From positions 101,543,366 to 101,607,365 of the forward strand of contig OZ021721.1 of the NCBI GenBank assembly GCA_963978545.1: DNA of 64,000 nucleotides. Reading direction: 5' to 3'. Position 1 is the stretch's first letter. Each line of letters begins with the position of its first letter. A model generated the notes under the pieces. The model was given only the letters and a program-made list of their open reading frames with translations, was not told the DNA's origin and did not search any database. The stretch is from Linyphia triangularis (taxonomy: Eukaryota > Arthropoda > Arachnida > Araneae > Linyphiidae). Positions 12,398 through 25,645 of the stretch are shown here, one piece after another. Both the position numbers and the translations under genes were made by a program.

Positions 12398-14062
12398 TGA
12401 AGTTCCAACTGCAAATACTTTAAACTTACGCTGGATAAGTATTTGCATGTTAACTTTATGGAAAATTCATATTCTGGCTCCAAATAGTACATTGTGATTT
12501 GAATTTCGAAATTATGTGACAAGTTTTCTCACCAAATTGGTCTCTAAATGTGTGTAATTATTTTACATTATTATCCGTTAAGTATGAAACAGAATACTTT
12601 TTAAGTATGAAGAAGAATACTTTTTAAGTATGAAACCGAATACTTTTTAAGTATGAAACAGAATATATAAATAAGTAATTTGGCATGAGGAAGTTAATTT
12701 AACCTGAAGTTCCGACTGCAAATACTTTAAACTTACGCTGGATAAGTATTTGCATGTAACTTAATGGAAAGTTCATATTCTGGCTCCAAATAGTACATTG
12801 TGATTTGAATTTCGAAATTAGGTGACAAGTTTTCTCACCAAATTGATCTCTAAATGTGTGTAATTATTTTACATTATTATCCGTTAAGTATGAAACAGAA
12901 TACTTTTTAAGTATGAAACAGAATACTTTTTAAGTATGAAACAGAATACTTTTTAAGTATGAAACAGAATATATAAATAAGTAATTTGGCATGAGGAAGT
13001 TAATTTAACCTGAAGTTCCGACTGCAAATACTTTAAACTTACGCTGGATAAGTATTTGCATGTAACTTAATGGAAAGTTCATATTCTGGCTCCAAATAGT
13101 ACATTGTGATTTGAATTTCGAAATTAGGTGACAAGTTTTCTCACCAAATTGATCTCTAAATGTGTGTAATTATTTTACATTATTATCCGTTAAGTATGAA
13201 ACAGAATACTTTTTAAGTATGAAGAAGAATACTTTTTAAGTATGAAACCGAATACTTTTTAAGTATGAAACAGAATATATAAATAAGTAATTTGGCATGA
13301 GGAAGTTAATTTAACCTGAAGTTCCGACTGCAAATACTTTAAACTTACGCTGGATAAGTATTTGCATGTAACTTAATGGAAAGTTCATATTCTGGCTCCA
13401 AATAGTACATTGTGATTTGAATTTCGAAATTAGGTGACAAGTTTTCTCACCAAATTGATCTCTAAATGTGTGTAATTATTTTACATTATTATCCGTTAAG
13501 TATGAAACAGAATACTTTTTAAGTATGAAACAGAATACTTTTTAAGTATGAAACAGAATACTTTTTAAGTATGAAACAGAATATATAAATAAGTAATTCG
13601 GCATGAGGAAGTTAATTTAACCTGAAGTTCCGACTGCAAATACTTTAAACTTACGCTGGATAAGTATTTGCATGTAACTTAATGGAAAGTTCATATTCTG
13701 GCTCTAAATAGTACATTGTGATTTGAATTTCGAAATTAGGTGACAAGTTTAATCACCAAATTGATCTCTAAATGTGTGTAATTATTTTACATTATTATCC
13801 GTTAAGTATGAAACAGAATACTTTTTAAGTATGAAACAGAATATATAAATAAGTAATTCGGCATGAGGAAGTTAATTTAACCTGAAGTTCCGACTGCAAA
13901 TACTTTAAACTTACGCTGGATAAGTATTTGCATGTAACTTAATGGGAAGTTCATATTCTGGCTCCAAATAGTACATTGTGATTTGAATTTCGAAATTAGG
14001 TGACAAGTTTTCTCACCAAATTGATCTCTAAATGTGTGTAATTATTTTACATTATTATCCGT
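12396..14062 (+). repeat. 306-bp satellite, forward block
   Basis: CCTGAAGTTCC recurs at 12396, 12703, 13009, 13315, 13621 and 13881. The usual period is 306 bp; the fifth monomer is 260 bp because it has two fewer of an internal 23-bp subrepeat (AAGTATGAAACAGAATAC plus T residues). Monomers one and three share AAGAAG and AAACCG variants of the subrepeat, and monomers two and four share the plain version, showing a 612-bp dimeric higher-order unit. The last copy stops at ATTATCCGT (about 14062). The same family occurs inverted at 19459-20468. Confidence 0.93.
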
Positions 14063-14824
14063 CCATATAATTACTGTAATTAATTAAACTAGTATCACAC
14101 TGCACCACGATTGCCAATTTTTACTTTATTTGTGTATAGTTATAATATTGTTAACTTTAATTGCAAATTTTTACAAATATATATACTTCCCCAATAAATG
14201 AAATGGTATTTTACATTGTAATCAATTTTTTATAAGATAAATTATTCATTCGATAGGTGTAGTATATTTATTAATATGAAATATCGCTTTCTATCCCATT
14301 TTGTATTGCATTTAAAGTTGAAAGCCTAAAAAAAAATTGTTTCACGTTAGCTAACTAGTTTATGTTTTTTATTGCCATTTCTCTGTACGTGTACTAGCAT
14401 AGTTAGATTATCATGGTATTTATATTAGACGTTCGCATTTTTTAATTTAACGTCATTACGAAAACCTTTACTATGTTCACCGTGGTAACTCCTGAAAATA
14501 TACTCCACCTACATATACCTCCTGGTATCCATAAAAATTTTAGACATTTATAAAATTATCTTATGTATTTTCGGTCAGTATTTTTCTTTAAATTTAGTTA
14601 AAGATAATTATCTGTTCAATATACGCTTTGATTAAAACGCATCAATTAGAAAACGTTTCAATTATTTAAAGCTTCTTTTTCAATTTAAATAAATTTCATA
14701 TTCTAATACTTTCTGGTACTAAATGGAATTTGAATATAAAAGTACATTATTTATTTAAGATTTAGTCAAAAATAGATTCCAATAATAAATATCGCAGTCA
14801 TCTCTAGTTTCAATAAAGTATATA
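14063..14824. other. No recognisable feature
   Basis: A/T-rich spacer between the satellite block and the CCTAGG element. No frame or repeat stands out. Confidence 0.5.
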
Positions 14825-16083
14825 GAGGAGACTTGTGTACCTAGGGCCGACTTTTTTAATGCACAAAAAATGAGCCACTGAGCCGTTTAAACAAGGGAAA
14901 CTGATATGCATACATCGTTATAGTAATTATTTCCCATTGGGATTAATATAAAGACTTAAAATAATAGATTCTGTCAAATAGAAGGGTTTTAAAGAAATTT
15001 CACAAATGGACCTAAGTACAAGACCTCGTTGTACCTAGGATCAGTAGCTGATGTACCTAAGACCATTCTCTTTAAATGAGGTTTCAGTCCATAATGAATA
15101 GAAAACAAACATACACAGATGAATTTTATAAAAGAAACAATATCAAGTAATTATCAGTCATTGGTTTATCATATAATAACTATAATAAATTGCAATGTGT
15201 GAAATTTTTAGTGAATTACAAGTATTTTCATAACTTGAAAAACTGATTCCAAAAAATGAACTGCATGCATTATCGCTTTGAAGAACCAACATATTTTGGT
15301 TTTAGCAATTTGAACACAATAAGCAACTATGTGGCCCTAGGTACACGGCTTGGTAATTTCATATAAAATCTCTTCTACTAAAACTACAAATGGAGAAAGG
15401 ACTTATTTAAACATTTCCTTTAGTACTTAATGTTACAAACGAGTGTGAATTATTAGTGAATTACAAGTATTTTCATAACTTGAAAAACTGATTCCAAAAA
15501 ATGAACTGCATGCATTATCGCTTTGAAGAACCAACATATTTTGGTTTTAGCAATTTGAACACAATAAGCAACTTATTTAACTTTCCTTTACTAAGGACTT
15601 ATTCCTAAGGACTTATTTAAACATTTCCTTTAGTACTTAATGTTACAAACGAGTGTGAAATTATTAGTGAATTACAAGTATTTTCATAACTTGAAAAACT
15701 GATTCCAAAAAATGAACTGCATGCATTATCGCTTTGAAGAACCAACATATTTTGGTTTTAGCAATTTGAACACAATAAGCAACTATGTGGCCCTAGGTAC
15801 ACGGCTTGGTAATTTCATATAAAATCTCTTCTACTAAAACTACAAATGGAGAAAGGACTTATTTAAACATTTCCTTTAGTACTTAATGTTACAAACAAAG
15901 TTATTTACAAGAATTCAAAGTAAAGAATTTGACTTAACTTTGTAAAACCATAAAAGACACGCCAAAAGAGCAATTGGGTGTAGCCACTTACCCAAGTGAG
16001 TGAAAAAACTTAGAAGTAAACATTATTCAATAACCGTGGGGTGGTCCTAGGTACATGGTGGCCCTAGGTACACAAGTCACCCC
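14825..16083. mobile_element. CCTAGG-type terminal inverted-repeat element
   Basis: GACTTGTGTACCTAGGGCC at 14830-14848 and its exact reverse complement at 16060-16078 form a perfect 19-bp inverted repeat, extendable with mismatches to 14825 and 16083. TA dinucleotides (14823-14824 and 16084-16085) flank the extended ends, as in Tc/mariner-type insertion. Variants of the terminal motif recur inside: near 15050 and 15066 in left orientation, and near 15330, 15790 and 16043 in right orientation. About 210-245-bp tandem copies starting near 15211, 15454 and 15668 fill the centre, two of them carrying the motif. No transposase frame is present. Confidence 0.8.
15205..15895 (+). repeat. Internal triplication within the CCTAGG element
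   Basis: A segment starting GTGAATTACAAGTATTTTC occurs three times almost unchanged. The middle copy lacks the ACTATGTGGCCCTAGGTACA part and the following ~75 bp and is instead joined to a short CTTTCCTTTACTAAGGAC sequence. Confidence 0.85.
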
Positions 16084-16740
16084 TACCTAACATGGGTATT
16101 TTATTGTTTGATAATAATAAAAAACTCATTGTGTATAATAAACACTTAACATATAGAAAACTACTTTACTCATCAGATATCACAATATAAATTTATGTTT
16201 AATTTAAAGTGGATTTTTTTGTTCTAAAATTTTTTTTATTAGTCTACAGCTTTGACTAACGGTATTTTACAGACTGGAGTTTAACTCTCAACTTGGCTTT
16301 AGTATATCAGAAGGTGCTTTAACAACGTTACTTTAGACTAGAAAAAGTAGAAACTAAAGCTGTTGATGATATTACCTGTTCTAGAATATTTAAGGATTTT
16401 TTCCCATTCAAGAAGCAGTTAAAGGTCAGTTTCTCTTGAAATACGTTTTGGATAGCATTATTTCTTCAATTTTGATGGTGTTTGGATTTAATACAGACAA
16501 AAGCTTTTGCTTCTACTTTTTTATCCCAATCTTGTTCAACAATCCATTAATCTCTACATTACGTACAAGGGCCATTCACCATTAAGTGAACAATTTAGGA
16601 TAGGTAATTGTGTCCCTTTTTCCCATCAGAATGACAGTTTTATTTGAAAATATTATTAATAGCACTATACAATTTTTGAATTAATTAAGCTATAATATTT
16701 TTTTTATAATCCACAAATAGTAAAAAAGGAACATAGGAAG
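16084..16740. other. No recognisable feature
   Basis: Single-copy-looking A/T-rich DNA. I see no element ends or coding frame. Confidence 0.5.
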
Positions 16741-16741
16741 G

Positions 16742-17215
16742 AAGGATTACTCTGAAATATAAGTAGGGACAATCAAATATGCAACAATGTTCAACTTATG
16801 ACTTATCAGTTCCTAAAACTCCTGAACTTAATACTAAATACTTTCATACTAAAATTCAAATTTTTATCGCATTGCATCTTAGTACTACATATTACAAATT
16901 CTCTTTTCTAAATTATCATATTAGATTATGCTGAAATATAAGTAGAAACAGTCAAAAAGGCAAGAACGTTCAACTTCTGACTTATCAGTTCCTAAAACTC
17001 CTGAACTTCATACTAAATACTTTTATACTAAAATTCAAATTTGAATTTCATACTAAAATTCAAATTTTTATCGCATTGCATCTTAGTACTACTTATTACA
17101 AATTCTATTTTTTAAATTATCATATTAGATTACGCTACAATATAAGTAGAAACAGTCAAAAAGGCAATAACGTTCAACTTCTAACTTATCAGTTCCTAAA
17201 ACTCTTGAACTTCAG
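16742..17215 (+). repeat. Three tandem copies, ~179-204 bp
   Basis: GAAATATAAGTAG-type starts near 16753, 16932 and 17136 precede CAGTTCCTAAAACTC and TTTTTATCGCATTGCATC segments. The second copy is longer because TACTAAAATTCAAATTT is duplicated at about 17027-17070. Confidence 0.85.
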
Positions 17216-17224
17216 AAGCCATCA

Positions 17225-18030
17225 CATTCACTGTATTTTATAAACCATGTGGCTTTCTTCTTTCTTTTAGTACTGTATTAGATGACTCTGATTCTAAATG
17301 ACATTGTCAAAAGAAGGAAGGAAAGCAATAGCAAGCTACCAATATTTCAAAGTGTACCTCAGAAAACTGTGAATATGTTGATGAATAATTAAAGTAGTAA
17401 ATGATTGATTAATTTATAAACTTCATAAAACAGTATTACCTAAGAAAAAGAATAATTACATAATACATTTTTCTGAACTGTTAAATACTAAAAACAATGT
17501 AGATGGACCAGATAAGGAAGGGACAGTTTTGTGACATTTAATACTGGTAACATTTTGTTTGACTCCATATGATATGGTTTAATAGCTGAAATATTCTTGT
17601 GTGTGTAAAAAGATATCTAAACCCAATTTTTATTTATTTATATACAAATATAAATTTGCAAGATAGCTGGGACATAAATTGTTCAAATTCCTGGAGTATT
17701 AGTATTCATTGCACAATAGAAGCTACCACCCTTAAATTAATTATTTTAACTATTTCAACATTTTACTAATCAAATTATTTATTTGTACATTTGGTATTTT
17801 TGTTGAAATGTAATTACTCCTAGAGGAGTTTAAACCTTTTGACGACAGCAAAAACAGCTTTTTTTCGTAATATTCGATCTGCTTTAATATAAAATGTATT
17901 TTCTATTTTTAATTGATATTTTTATACGGTATAATGTGTATTTCCTTCTTATAAAATAATGCTTATTTTAAGCATATGTGTGTTTTTTAAATTTTTAAGG
18001 GAAACATTATGATGCGAAAATTAGGAAAAA
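17225..18030. other. No recognisable feature
   Basis: A/T-rich DNA with no frame over 60 codons, no RNA-like structure and no repeat partner seen in this window. Confidence 0.5.
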
Positions 18031-18034
18031 AGTT

Positions 18035-18555
18035 CTCAATATAAGTCACCCACAACATTAGAAAAAAGTTACTGTCCTATCACTATAAAATATTTTATGA
18101 GTATACACATGATAGTTTTACATTTTCTGAAGAAGGATTTCAGAATATAGATTATACATATTATTTTATAAAATAGCATTTATAGCTAAAGAACATTTTT
18201 TAAATCATCTCAATATAAGTCACCAACAACATTAGAAAAAAGTTACTGTCCTATCACTTAAAATATTTTATGAGTATACACATGATAGTTTTACATTCTC
18301 TGAAGAAGGATTTCAGAATATAGATTATACATATTTTTTTATAAAATAGTATTTATAGCTAAAGAACATTTTTTAAATCATCTCAATATAAGCCACCCAC
18401 AACATTAGAAAAAAGTTACTGTTCTATCACTATAAAATATTTTATGAGTATACACATGATAGTTTTACATTCTCTGAAGAAAGATTTCAGAATATAGATT
18501 ATACATATTTTTCTATAAAATAGCATTTATAGCTAAAGAACATTTTTTAAATTTT
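18035..18555 (+). repeat. Three tandem 173-174-bp copies
   Basis: CTCAATATAAG starts at 18035, 18209 and 18382. Copies share AACATTAGAAAAAAGTTACT and GAAGAAGGATTTCAGAATAT and differ by only a few bases, so the expansion is fairly young. Confidence 0.9.
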
Positions 18556-18559
18556 AATT

Positions 18560-19455
18560 TCAATCTTCCTTTTTATAATAAATTTTTTTTTTATATTATA
18601 TTAAACGATAATTCTACCTTAGAGAATAAACCCATAAATTTGCTTTAACTTCCATTATTAATACTGAGCTTATTCTAGAAACTTAATAAAATATCTTGTG
18701 GGTAACTTACGTTTAAAATTCTTTTATATAAATTTTCTATCATTACGTTTCACTTGATAACTTTATAAAAACATATCTTATGTCTAAAATAATGATTGTT
18801 TTCAAGAAGGAATTAAACATTGTGCCGTATAAAAAATATCAAATAAAAGTAAAAAGTATATTTTATTTCAAAATACATCGAACATTACTAAAAAAAGCTT
18901 TTTTGTTGACGTCAATTAATATTATTATTAATCGGAAAAAAAATTTACACTTTCTATTCATACTGTTTTTAGAAAATTTGGTGTTTTTAACTCATCAATG
19001 AATTTTTGATTACTAAAAATCTCACAGTACAATTTAAATTTTTTCCGAGAAAAGACACATATTTTTCTTGAAGTTTGCAGTTTAGCACTTCAGGGCTTTA
19101 CCAAACATCCGTAAAATATTCCGTTTATTTGATATGCTCAAAGAAACCATTTAGTCAAACTAAGAAAATGTATTTTATTTCGATATTGGGGGAAATGGTG
19201 GATAGGAATTGAATCTTGGTCTATATATTTGAGTTTTATTTAAATAAAGATATTTAACATTAAAATAATAGAAATACTAAAATGATTTATAATTAAAACA
19301 GATTCTATATTATCTCTGTAAATGCTTTCATCCATTAACCTTTTAATTTAATTAAGAAAATAAAATTTTTATTCCTGAGAGAATAATAAAGGAGACAAAT
19401 ACTCTTTTAAATTAAAGAAGGTACTGTACATAATAGAATTTTTCCTTTTTAACTT
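18560..19455. other. No recognisable feature
   Basis: A/T-rich DNA. A 73-codon frame at 18780-19001 is lysine/leucine/isoleucine-rich with no motif; I do not call it a gene. Confidence 0.5.
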
Positions 19456-19458
19456 TAT

Positions 19459-20468
19459 TACTCCGAATTACTTATTTATATATTCTGTTTCATACTTAAT
19501 GGATAATAATGTAAAATAATTTCACAAATTTAAAATTACTTGCGTAGAATATAAATTATATTTAATTGGAAGCTCAAAATCTGATCCTTGGTGTTTTTCA
19601 TTATTTCAATTGTAAAATTGAAGAACCAAGACAGACAGACAGATAGATAGAATACCAAAAATAGCAAAAAATTCGCCAACTTGTCGAGTTTCGAGACGAA
19701 TTTGGTGAGAAAACGTGTCCCCTAATTTCGAAATTCAAATCACAATATACTATTTGGAGCCAGAATATGAACTTTCCATTAAGTTACATGCAAATACTTA
19801 TCCAGCGTAAGTTTAAAGTATTTTCAGTCGGAACTTCAGGTTCAATTAACTTCCTCATGCCGAATTACTTATTTATATATTCTGTTTCATATTTAAAAAG
19901 TATTCTGTTTCATACTTAAAAAGTATTCTGTTTCATACTTAACGGATAATAATGTAAAATAATTACACACATTTAGAGATCAATTTGGTGAGAAAACTTG
20001 TCACCTAATTTCGAAATTCAAATCATAATGTACTATTTGGAGCCAGAATATGAACTTCCCATTAAGTTACATGCAAATACTTATCCAGCGTAAGTTTAAA
20101 GTATTTGCAGTCGGAACTTCAGGTTAAATTAACTTCCTCATGCCGAATTACTTATTTATATATTCTGTTTCATACTTAAAAAGTATTCTGTTTCATACTT
20201 AAAAAGTATTCTGTTTCATACTTAACGGATAATAATGTAAAATAATTACACACATTTAGAGATCAATTTGGTGAGAAAACTTGTCACCTAATTTCGAAAT
20301 TCAAATCACAATGTACTATTTGGAGCCAGAATATGAACTTTCCATTAAGTTACATGCAAATACTTATCCAGCGTAAGTTTAAAGTATTTGCAGTCGGAAC
20401 TTCAGGTTAAATTAACTTCCTCATGCCGAATTACTTATTTATATATTCTGTTTCATACGTAAAAAGTA
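19459..20468 (-). repeat. 306-bp satellite family, inverted block
   Basis: GAACTTCAGG recurs at 19831, 20114 and 20397, period 283 bp. That equals the forward 306-bp monomer minus one 23-bp subrepeat. A degraded fragment of the family begins at about 19459. Sequence is the reverse complement of 12396-14062, so the two blocks form a large inverted pair around about 5.4 kb. Confidence 0.92.
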
Positions 20469-20630
20469 TTAAGCTTGGAATTACCCTCTTTTCCCTTCAG
20501 AATTATGAAATCAATTTTGCAAAATTTTTCCAATACTATGAAAATTTGATCAAAGAATTGATTGTTTTCAATATTTTGAGCAATAAAATAATAAGTCTCT
20601 TTTTCAACTACAATCTCATTTCCTTTCAAT

Positions 20631-21289
20631 CAGCGTTAGCCACTGCGTGGCCCACTACAGATTTTTCTGCGGCCCGTCGGTACCACAAAAGATTAAAAAA
20701 AAAATCAAATAAAAAACGGCCTTTTTTAAAATGATTGTAATTTATTCGAAATAGAATGTGCTAACTTTGCAGAATATAGTTCTTCATGACGTGCCTGAAG
20801 AAACTATACGAAGAAGCTTTCAGCAAGTTGGTTTTCATCAAGAATAAATACAGGAATAATTTAATTGAATCTCATTTGGGCAATTTTTTAAGATTGGCTG
20901 CAATAAATACTGCGACAGATATCAACTCTATTGTAAAATAAACTGAACGATTTCGACCTCCATTGTCTCACAAATGATATCGAATAAAACGGAGCAATCT
21001 AGAAGTACAGTTTATATACTTTTATTAAAAGTTAGGTCAAGTCGCATTGTCACGTTGAAACATGAGATTCACTTCTTTTTTAGATTTTGATTTACTAATA
21101 ATGAATATTATTATTTTTTAATTATTTGAAAGAAAATAGAGTAGTAATTGTAATTTTAGTAAAATTAATTATTTTTTTCAGTTTAATAATAATTAATGAT
21201 ACGTATATTCGCTTATATGGCCATCTGGACCACGAAAAGCTCCAACGTAAGTTATACGGCCCGCCTCTATTAGTTAGTGGCAAACGCTG
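20631..21289. mobile_element. hAT-like non-autonomous element
   Basis: Ends are CAGCGTTAGCCACT and AGTGGCAAACGCTG, inverted with two mismatches, and the CAGCG...CGCTG form with nearby GTGGCCCAC and GCGGCCCG words is typical of hAT (Charlie-like) ends. Flanking CTTTCAAT (20623-20630) and CTTTAAAT (21290-21297) match at 7 of 8 bases, fitting the 8-bp hAT target duplication. No transposase frame remains. The 103-codon frame at 20423-20734 crosses from satellite into this element and is artefactual. Confidence 0.78.
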
Positions 21290-21297
21290 CTTTAAAT

Positions 21298-22135
21298 AAC
21301 ATTTTTAAACTTTTGAAGATCCCAATGCTCACATTAAAAATATTTTGTACTAAATTTAAAACTATTTATAGGAGAAATTAATTATTACTAATTGGATAAC
21401 TAATCTCTCTGAAAGTTCCCAAAATTATCATATTCAAATTTAAATGGAAGAAATCTTTTTGTTGTTGTTTATTAGACCTTTGTACTGATGATTGTCTCAG
21501 TTTATATAAATATTATAGTCTTTTATCTGAATTCACATTTAATGAAAGTTCAAGTAAACTAACTCCTACATGGAATGTATTGATCCGTATCATTAAATTA
21601 AAGTTGAAAGTTTGATCAAATATCAAGTTCTACCAACGAAATGAAAATAATTGAGGTTAGAATTCCACGACTGGATTTCAATGTCATGACAGCTTTACGA
21701 ATTTGCATTTCATGGTAAACTGACATGTCCTTGATTGGTAAAAAGTAAATATAAATAATTGATGTCATTCATGTTTAGGCGACAATTATACCTTTTGAAT
21801 TCCTTTTAATTTATTTGTCCTTTTAAATGTTTACATTTTCAACTTGTTGAAAATTCTAAGTTCCTTACACATATCTGAGATAAAAACATTGTTTGAAATG
21901 TAATAATGGATTTTTGTAGTATTTTGGTTCTTATTAAGGTAAAGTTGTGCAATCGGAATAGCATTTAAAACCTCTAAAATCTAAAAAAAAAAAAAAAAAA
22001 AAAAATCTTTCCCTATTCTAAAAAAAGGTGGAAAATATACGAAAAACAAGAGTGGCGCTATATCATTTCTAAAAGTATAATCTTTTAATTGTTTAGACGT
22101 CATAACTCGTTAGCCAACTAACCCTTGAAAACACA
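21298..22135. other. No recognisable feature
   Basis: A/T-rich DNA with a poly(A) run at about 21984-22005. No coding or RNA signal. Confidence 0.5.
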
Positions 22136-22628
22136 ATAATTATTAGTAATTAACAAAATTAATACTAATTAATACTAATTAATACTAATTAATAATAATT
22201 AATAATATTTAACAAAATTAATAATAATTAATACTAATTAATAATAATTAATACTAATTAATAATAAATAATAATAATTAATAATAATTAATAATAATTA
22301 ATAATAATTCATACTAATTAATAATAATTAATACTAATTAATAATAATTAATAATAATTAATAATAATTAATAATAATAAATACTAATTGATAATAATTA
22401 ATAATAATTGATAATAACTAATAATAGTTATTAATAAGCAATAATAATTAATTATAATTATTGGCAATAATAAATAATAATTAATAATAATTAATTATAA
22501 TTAGTAGTAATTAATAATAATTACTAATTAATATTAATAATAATAATTAATAATAATGATGATGATTGAGGACGAGGATAACTGATGGTAATGATGGTGA
22601 TGATAATAATAATAATAATAATAATAAT
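22136..22628. repeat. AAT/AATT-rich microsatellite region
   Basis: Imperfect AATTAATAATAATTAATACT arrays cover nearly 500 bp. A GATGATGATG patch follows near 22557 and a pure AAT run at about 22603-22627. Confidence 0.93.
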
Positions 22629-22849
22629 GATGTTGATCTCTAGATTATTGATGTTGTTGACTTAATACTTTTTGGTTAATAATTGGTCCTAAAAACTAAC
22701 ATGTAGTGTATATGTCTGGAAAAAAATGCTGTAGTTCAAAGTAGCCTTTTTAGAAATTAAGTCATTTAATTTGACAATACACTACATTTATTTTGGTGTT
22801 TGATATTTAAACCAAGAAAAGGAGGTGGACTTGGTACGTCAAAGAAGCG

Positions 22850-25502
22850 AAAAAAGAAGCACTGCTAACTAGAAAAATCACCGCAACTGGAAACTGGATG
22901 TCTATGTGAAATCAATCTCTAAATGGAAAACACGCATATAAGTAATTTAAAAGCATTTTTAAAGAAGACGAAAATATCAAGTAATATGAGGTCGTAAGCA
23001 AATAAATCTCTTTTAAGGAGGAAAGGATACTATAAAACCAAAAATATGTACGGAAGATGAAATAGCCAGCCCACCTTTCCACCTATGACTACCATTGTAT
23101 GTTGAAGAATACTCTCTCAAGAGAGTACAAGAAAAAAGTAATATAAAACGCCCCTTAAAAAAAACTTTAGCAAAATATTTACGATATATATTAAAGTATA
23201 TTCAGAAGTCCATTCAAAGAGTAAATAATATTATATAGACTTATTTTATATTTGAAGAGGAAGAGGAAAATGTGCACATTTCCCCTTTAATTGCGCCACT
23301 GTTGGATACCGAAGTGCAATAATCACTAAAGAGAGAATATGCGTTGAAAGTAATATGAAAACTTATTTAAAAGAGAAAACAATAGTAAAGAGATTTATGA
23401 TGTTTTAAAGTAAATTCATTAATTCATTCAAAGAGGAAATATTTCTATAAAGACATATATTAGTAATATCAACCAATCTACATTTCCTCCTTTATCATGA
23501 TTACTGAAGTGGAATAATATTTAAAGGAAGAACAAATTTAAAAGTAATATACAAAGCCTCTTTAAAGAAAAGTCAATAGAAAAATAATTTATTACGAGTT
23601 AAAATAACTTTAGAAGCATATTCAAAGAGCAAAAAATACTATAAAGTCTTATAGTGTTAGGATGAGGGGGGAACCAATCCCTATTTCCACCTCAATCATG
23701 ACCACTGAAAGCTGAAGAGCAAAAATCTCTTAAAGAGAATATAAGCACAAAATTAATATTAAAAGCCCCTATAAAGAAAGAAGAAGCATATTCAAAGAAC
23801 AAAGAATACTATAAAGTCTTATGGTATTAGGAGAAGGGGGGAACCAATCCCTATTTCCACCTCAATCGTGACTACTGAATGCTGAAGAGAAACAATATTT
23901 TAATGAGAACATAAGCGTAACATTAATATTAAAAGACCCTTTAAAGATTAAACGATATTAAAAAGATTTATGAAGTGACAAAGTAAATTAAAAAGCCCAT
24001 TTAAAGAGAAAACTATATTATAAAGACTTTCCATGCGTTAGGACTGTCCCTGTAAGAAAACGTACCTGCCCTTATCCCTGAATCACCAGCACTAGATAAC
24101 GAAGAAGAAGAATTTCTCTACAGAGTAAAAGTGCAAAACTAATGTAAAAAGAATGTAGAAGATTTAAATGGTTTTATAAAGACATTTGAATTGTCCAAAT
24201 ATTTCGATTCACAATTTAAAGAAAAAACACACATGTATTTTAAAGGCTTATGATACGTCAATCAGAGGAGGGGAGTGCCAGCCAACAGTCATCTCTAAAA
24301 TTTCCACCATTGGATGACGAAGAGAAATAATCTCTAAAAAGAGTGCAAAAGCAAAAGTGATACAAATTATTTAGAGAATAACTGGTATTATAAATACTAA
24401 ACATAATTTAAGAATACTCTTTAAAGATAAAAGAAATAAAACTCATGACAAAGAGCTACGTTAGTGATTCCACGAAATTAACTATTTTTCCATTTGGAAG
24501 TTGCTTTGATTTGGAGAAAGCATGATATTAATAGGAATTATGGCAAGTGATATTAGAGTGGATGATATCATGTAGTACCAGCGATGGTTACTTGAAATGA
24601 ATAAGGGTAACCAGCTCATACTTAATCTAATCGCTACCACTGAATGACAACGAGAAAATATCTAGAGAGAAAAAAATAACATAAATAACAATAGAAGCTA
24701 TTTAAAGAGAAAACGATTTTATAAAGACTAAGTCTATTATGAAGAGGAGAATTCATACCTCCATGCAACACTAGTTACCATCATTGGATGCTGAAGAGAA
24801 GGAATCTTTAAAAATAGTATAGTCACAAATTATTTTCAAAATGCCTCTTTAAAGTTAAACCAATATTTTAAATTATTTTAAATAAGGTGTAAGGCCAATT
24901 ATTTTAAATAAGGTGTTAAAATAAATTAAAAAACATCTTTTAAGAGAAAACAATTATAAAAAGGCATGTTGTGTTAGATGGAAAGGGGAAAAAGACCTTA
25001 CCTATCTCCGTAATCGAAACCAATGAATAGCAAAGAAGGACAGTCATCAAAGTAATAACATATCCTTTAAAGAAAAAACAGTAATATAACAAGTTATGAG
25101 GCGTGGAAGTAAATCAAGAAGCCTACTAAAGAGAGGGTATAATATTATAAAGTCTTATGGTGCATTAGGAAACAAGGAAGAGAAGGGGAGAGAACCCAGC
25201 CAACTCTCACCCCTCGAAAGCTGCCATCACTGCAAGAAATTACAAGTAAAAAAAAAAAAAAAAAAAACATGATCCAAAAGAGAACCTGATATTATTATAA
25301 AGACTTCTGAACTGATGACCTAGGAGGAAGAAGGAACCGTCCCGTTTTACTTTCCCAAAATCCAGCGCTGTTTGCCGAACAGAAGAAGAACAATCTCTAA
25401 AGAGGGAACAAGCGTAAAGCTATTATAAAAATCCCCTTTAAAGACACACAGTTTTAAATAGGTTTATGATGTATTAACGTATTTTCAGAAGTCCATTCAA
25501 AG
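22850..25502 (+). repeat. Old ~200-bp satellite, main block
   Basis: Strongly diverged monomers repeat every ~190-220 bp. Each contains, in order, AATCTCTAAAGAGAG-like, AGTAATATAAAAGCC, CTTTAAAGAGAAAAC, TTATGA.GT..TAAAGTAAAT, CATTCAAAGAG and ATTATAAAGACTTATG words, then a purine-rich GGAGGAGGG patch and a C-rich CACTGAATGCTGAAGAG link. About a dozen monomers are visible. Related sequence continues at 27240-27345 and 28775-29340, so later insertions interrupt one array. No frame is maintained between monomers. Confidence 0.8.
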
Positions 25503-25645
25503 ATATATATTATGTGGGTGATTCCTTTTTTTGAACTTTCGATTTTTTACCGGGCACCCCCTCAAAAGTTGCTACGTAATAAAATATTATGCCTTGCAAA
25601 ATTTTATTAAGATTTGTTTACATTTAGGGGTGGCCACTTTTTTAA

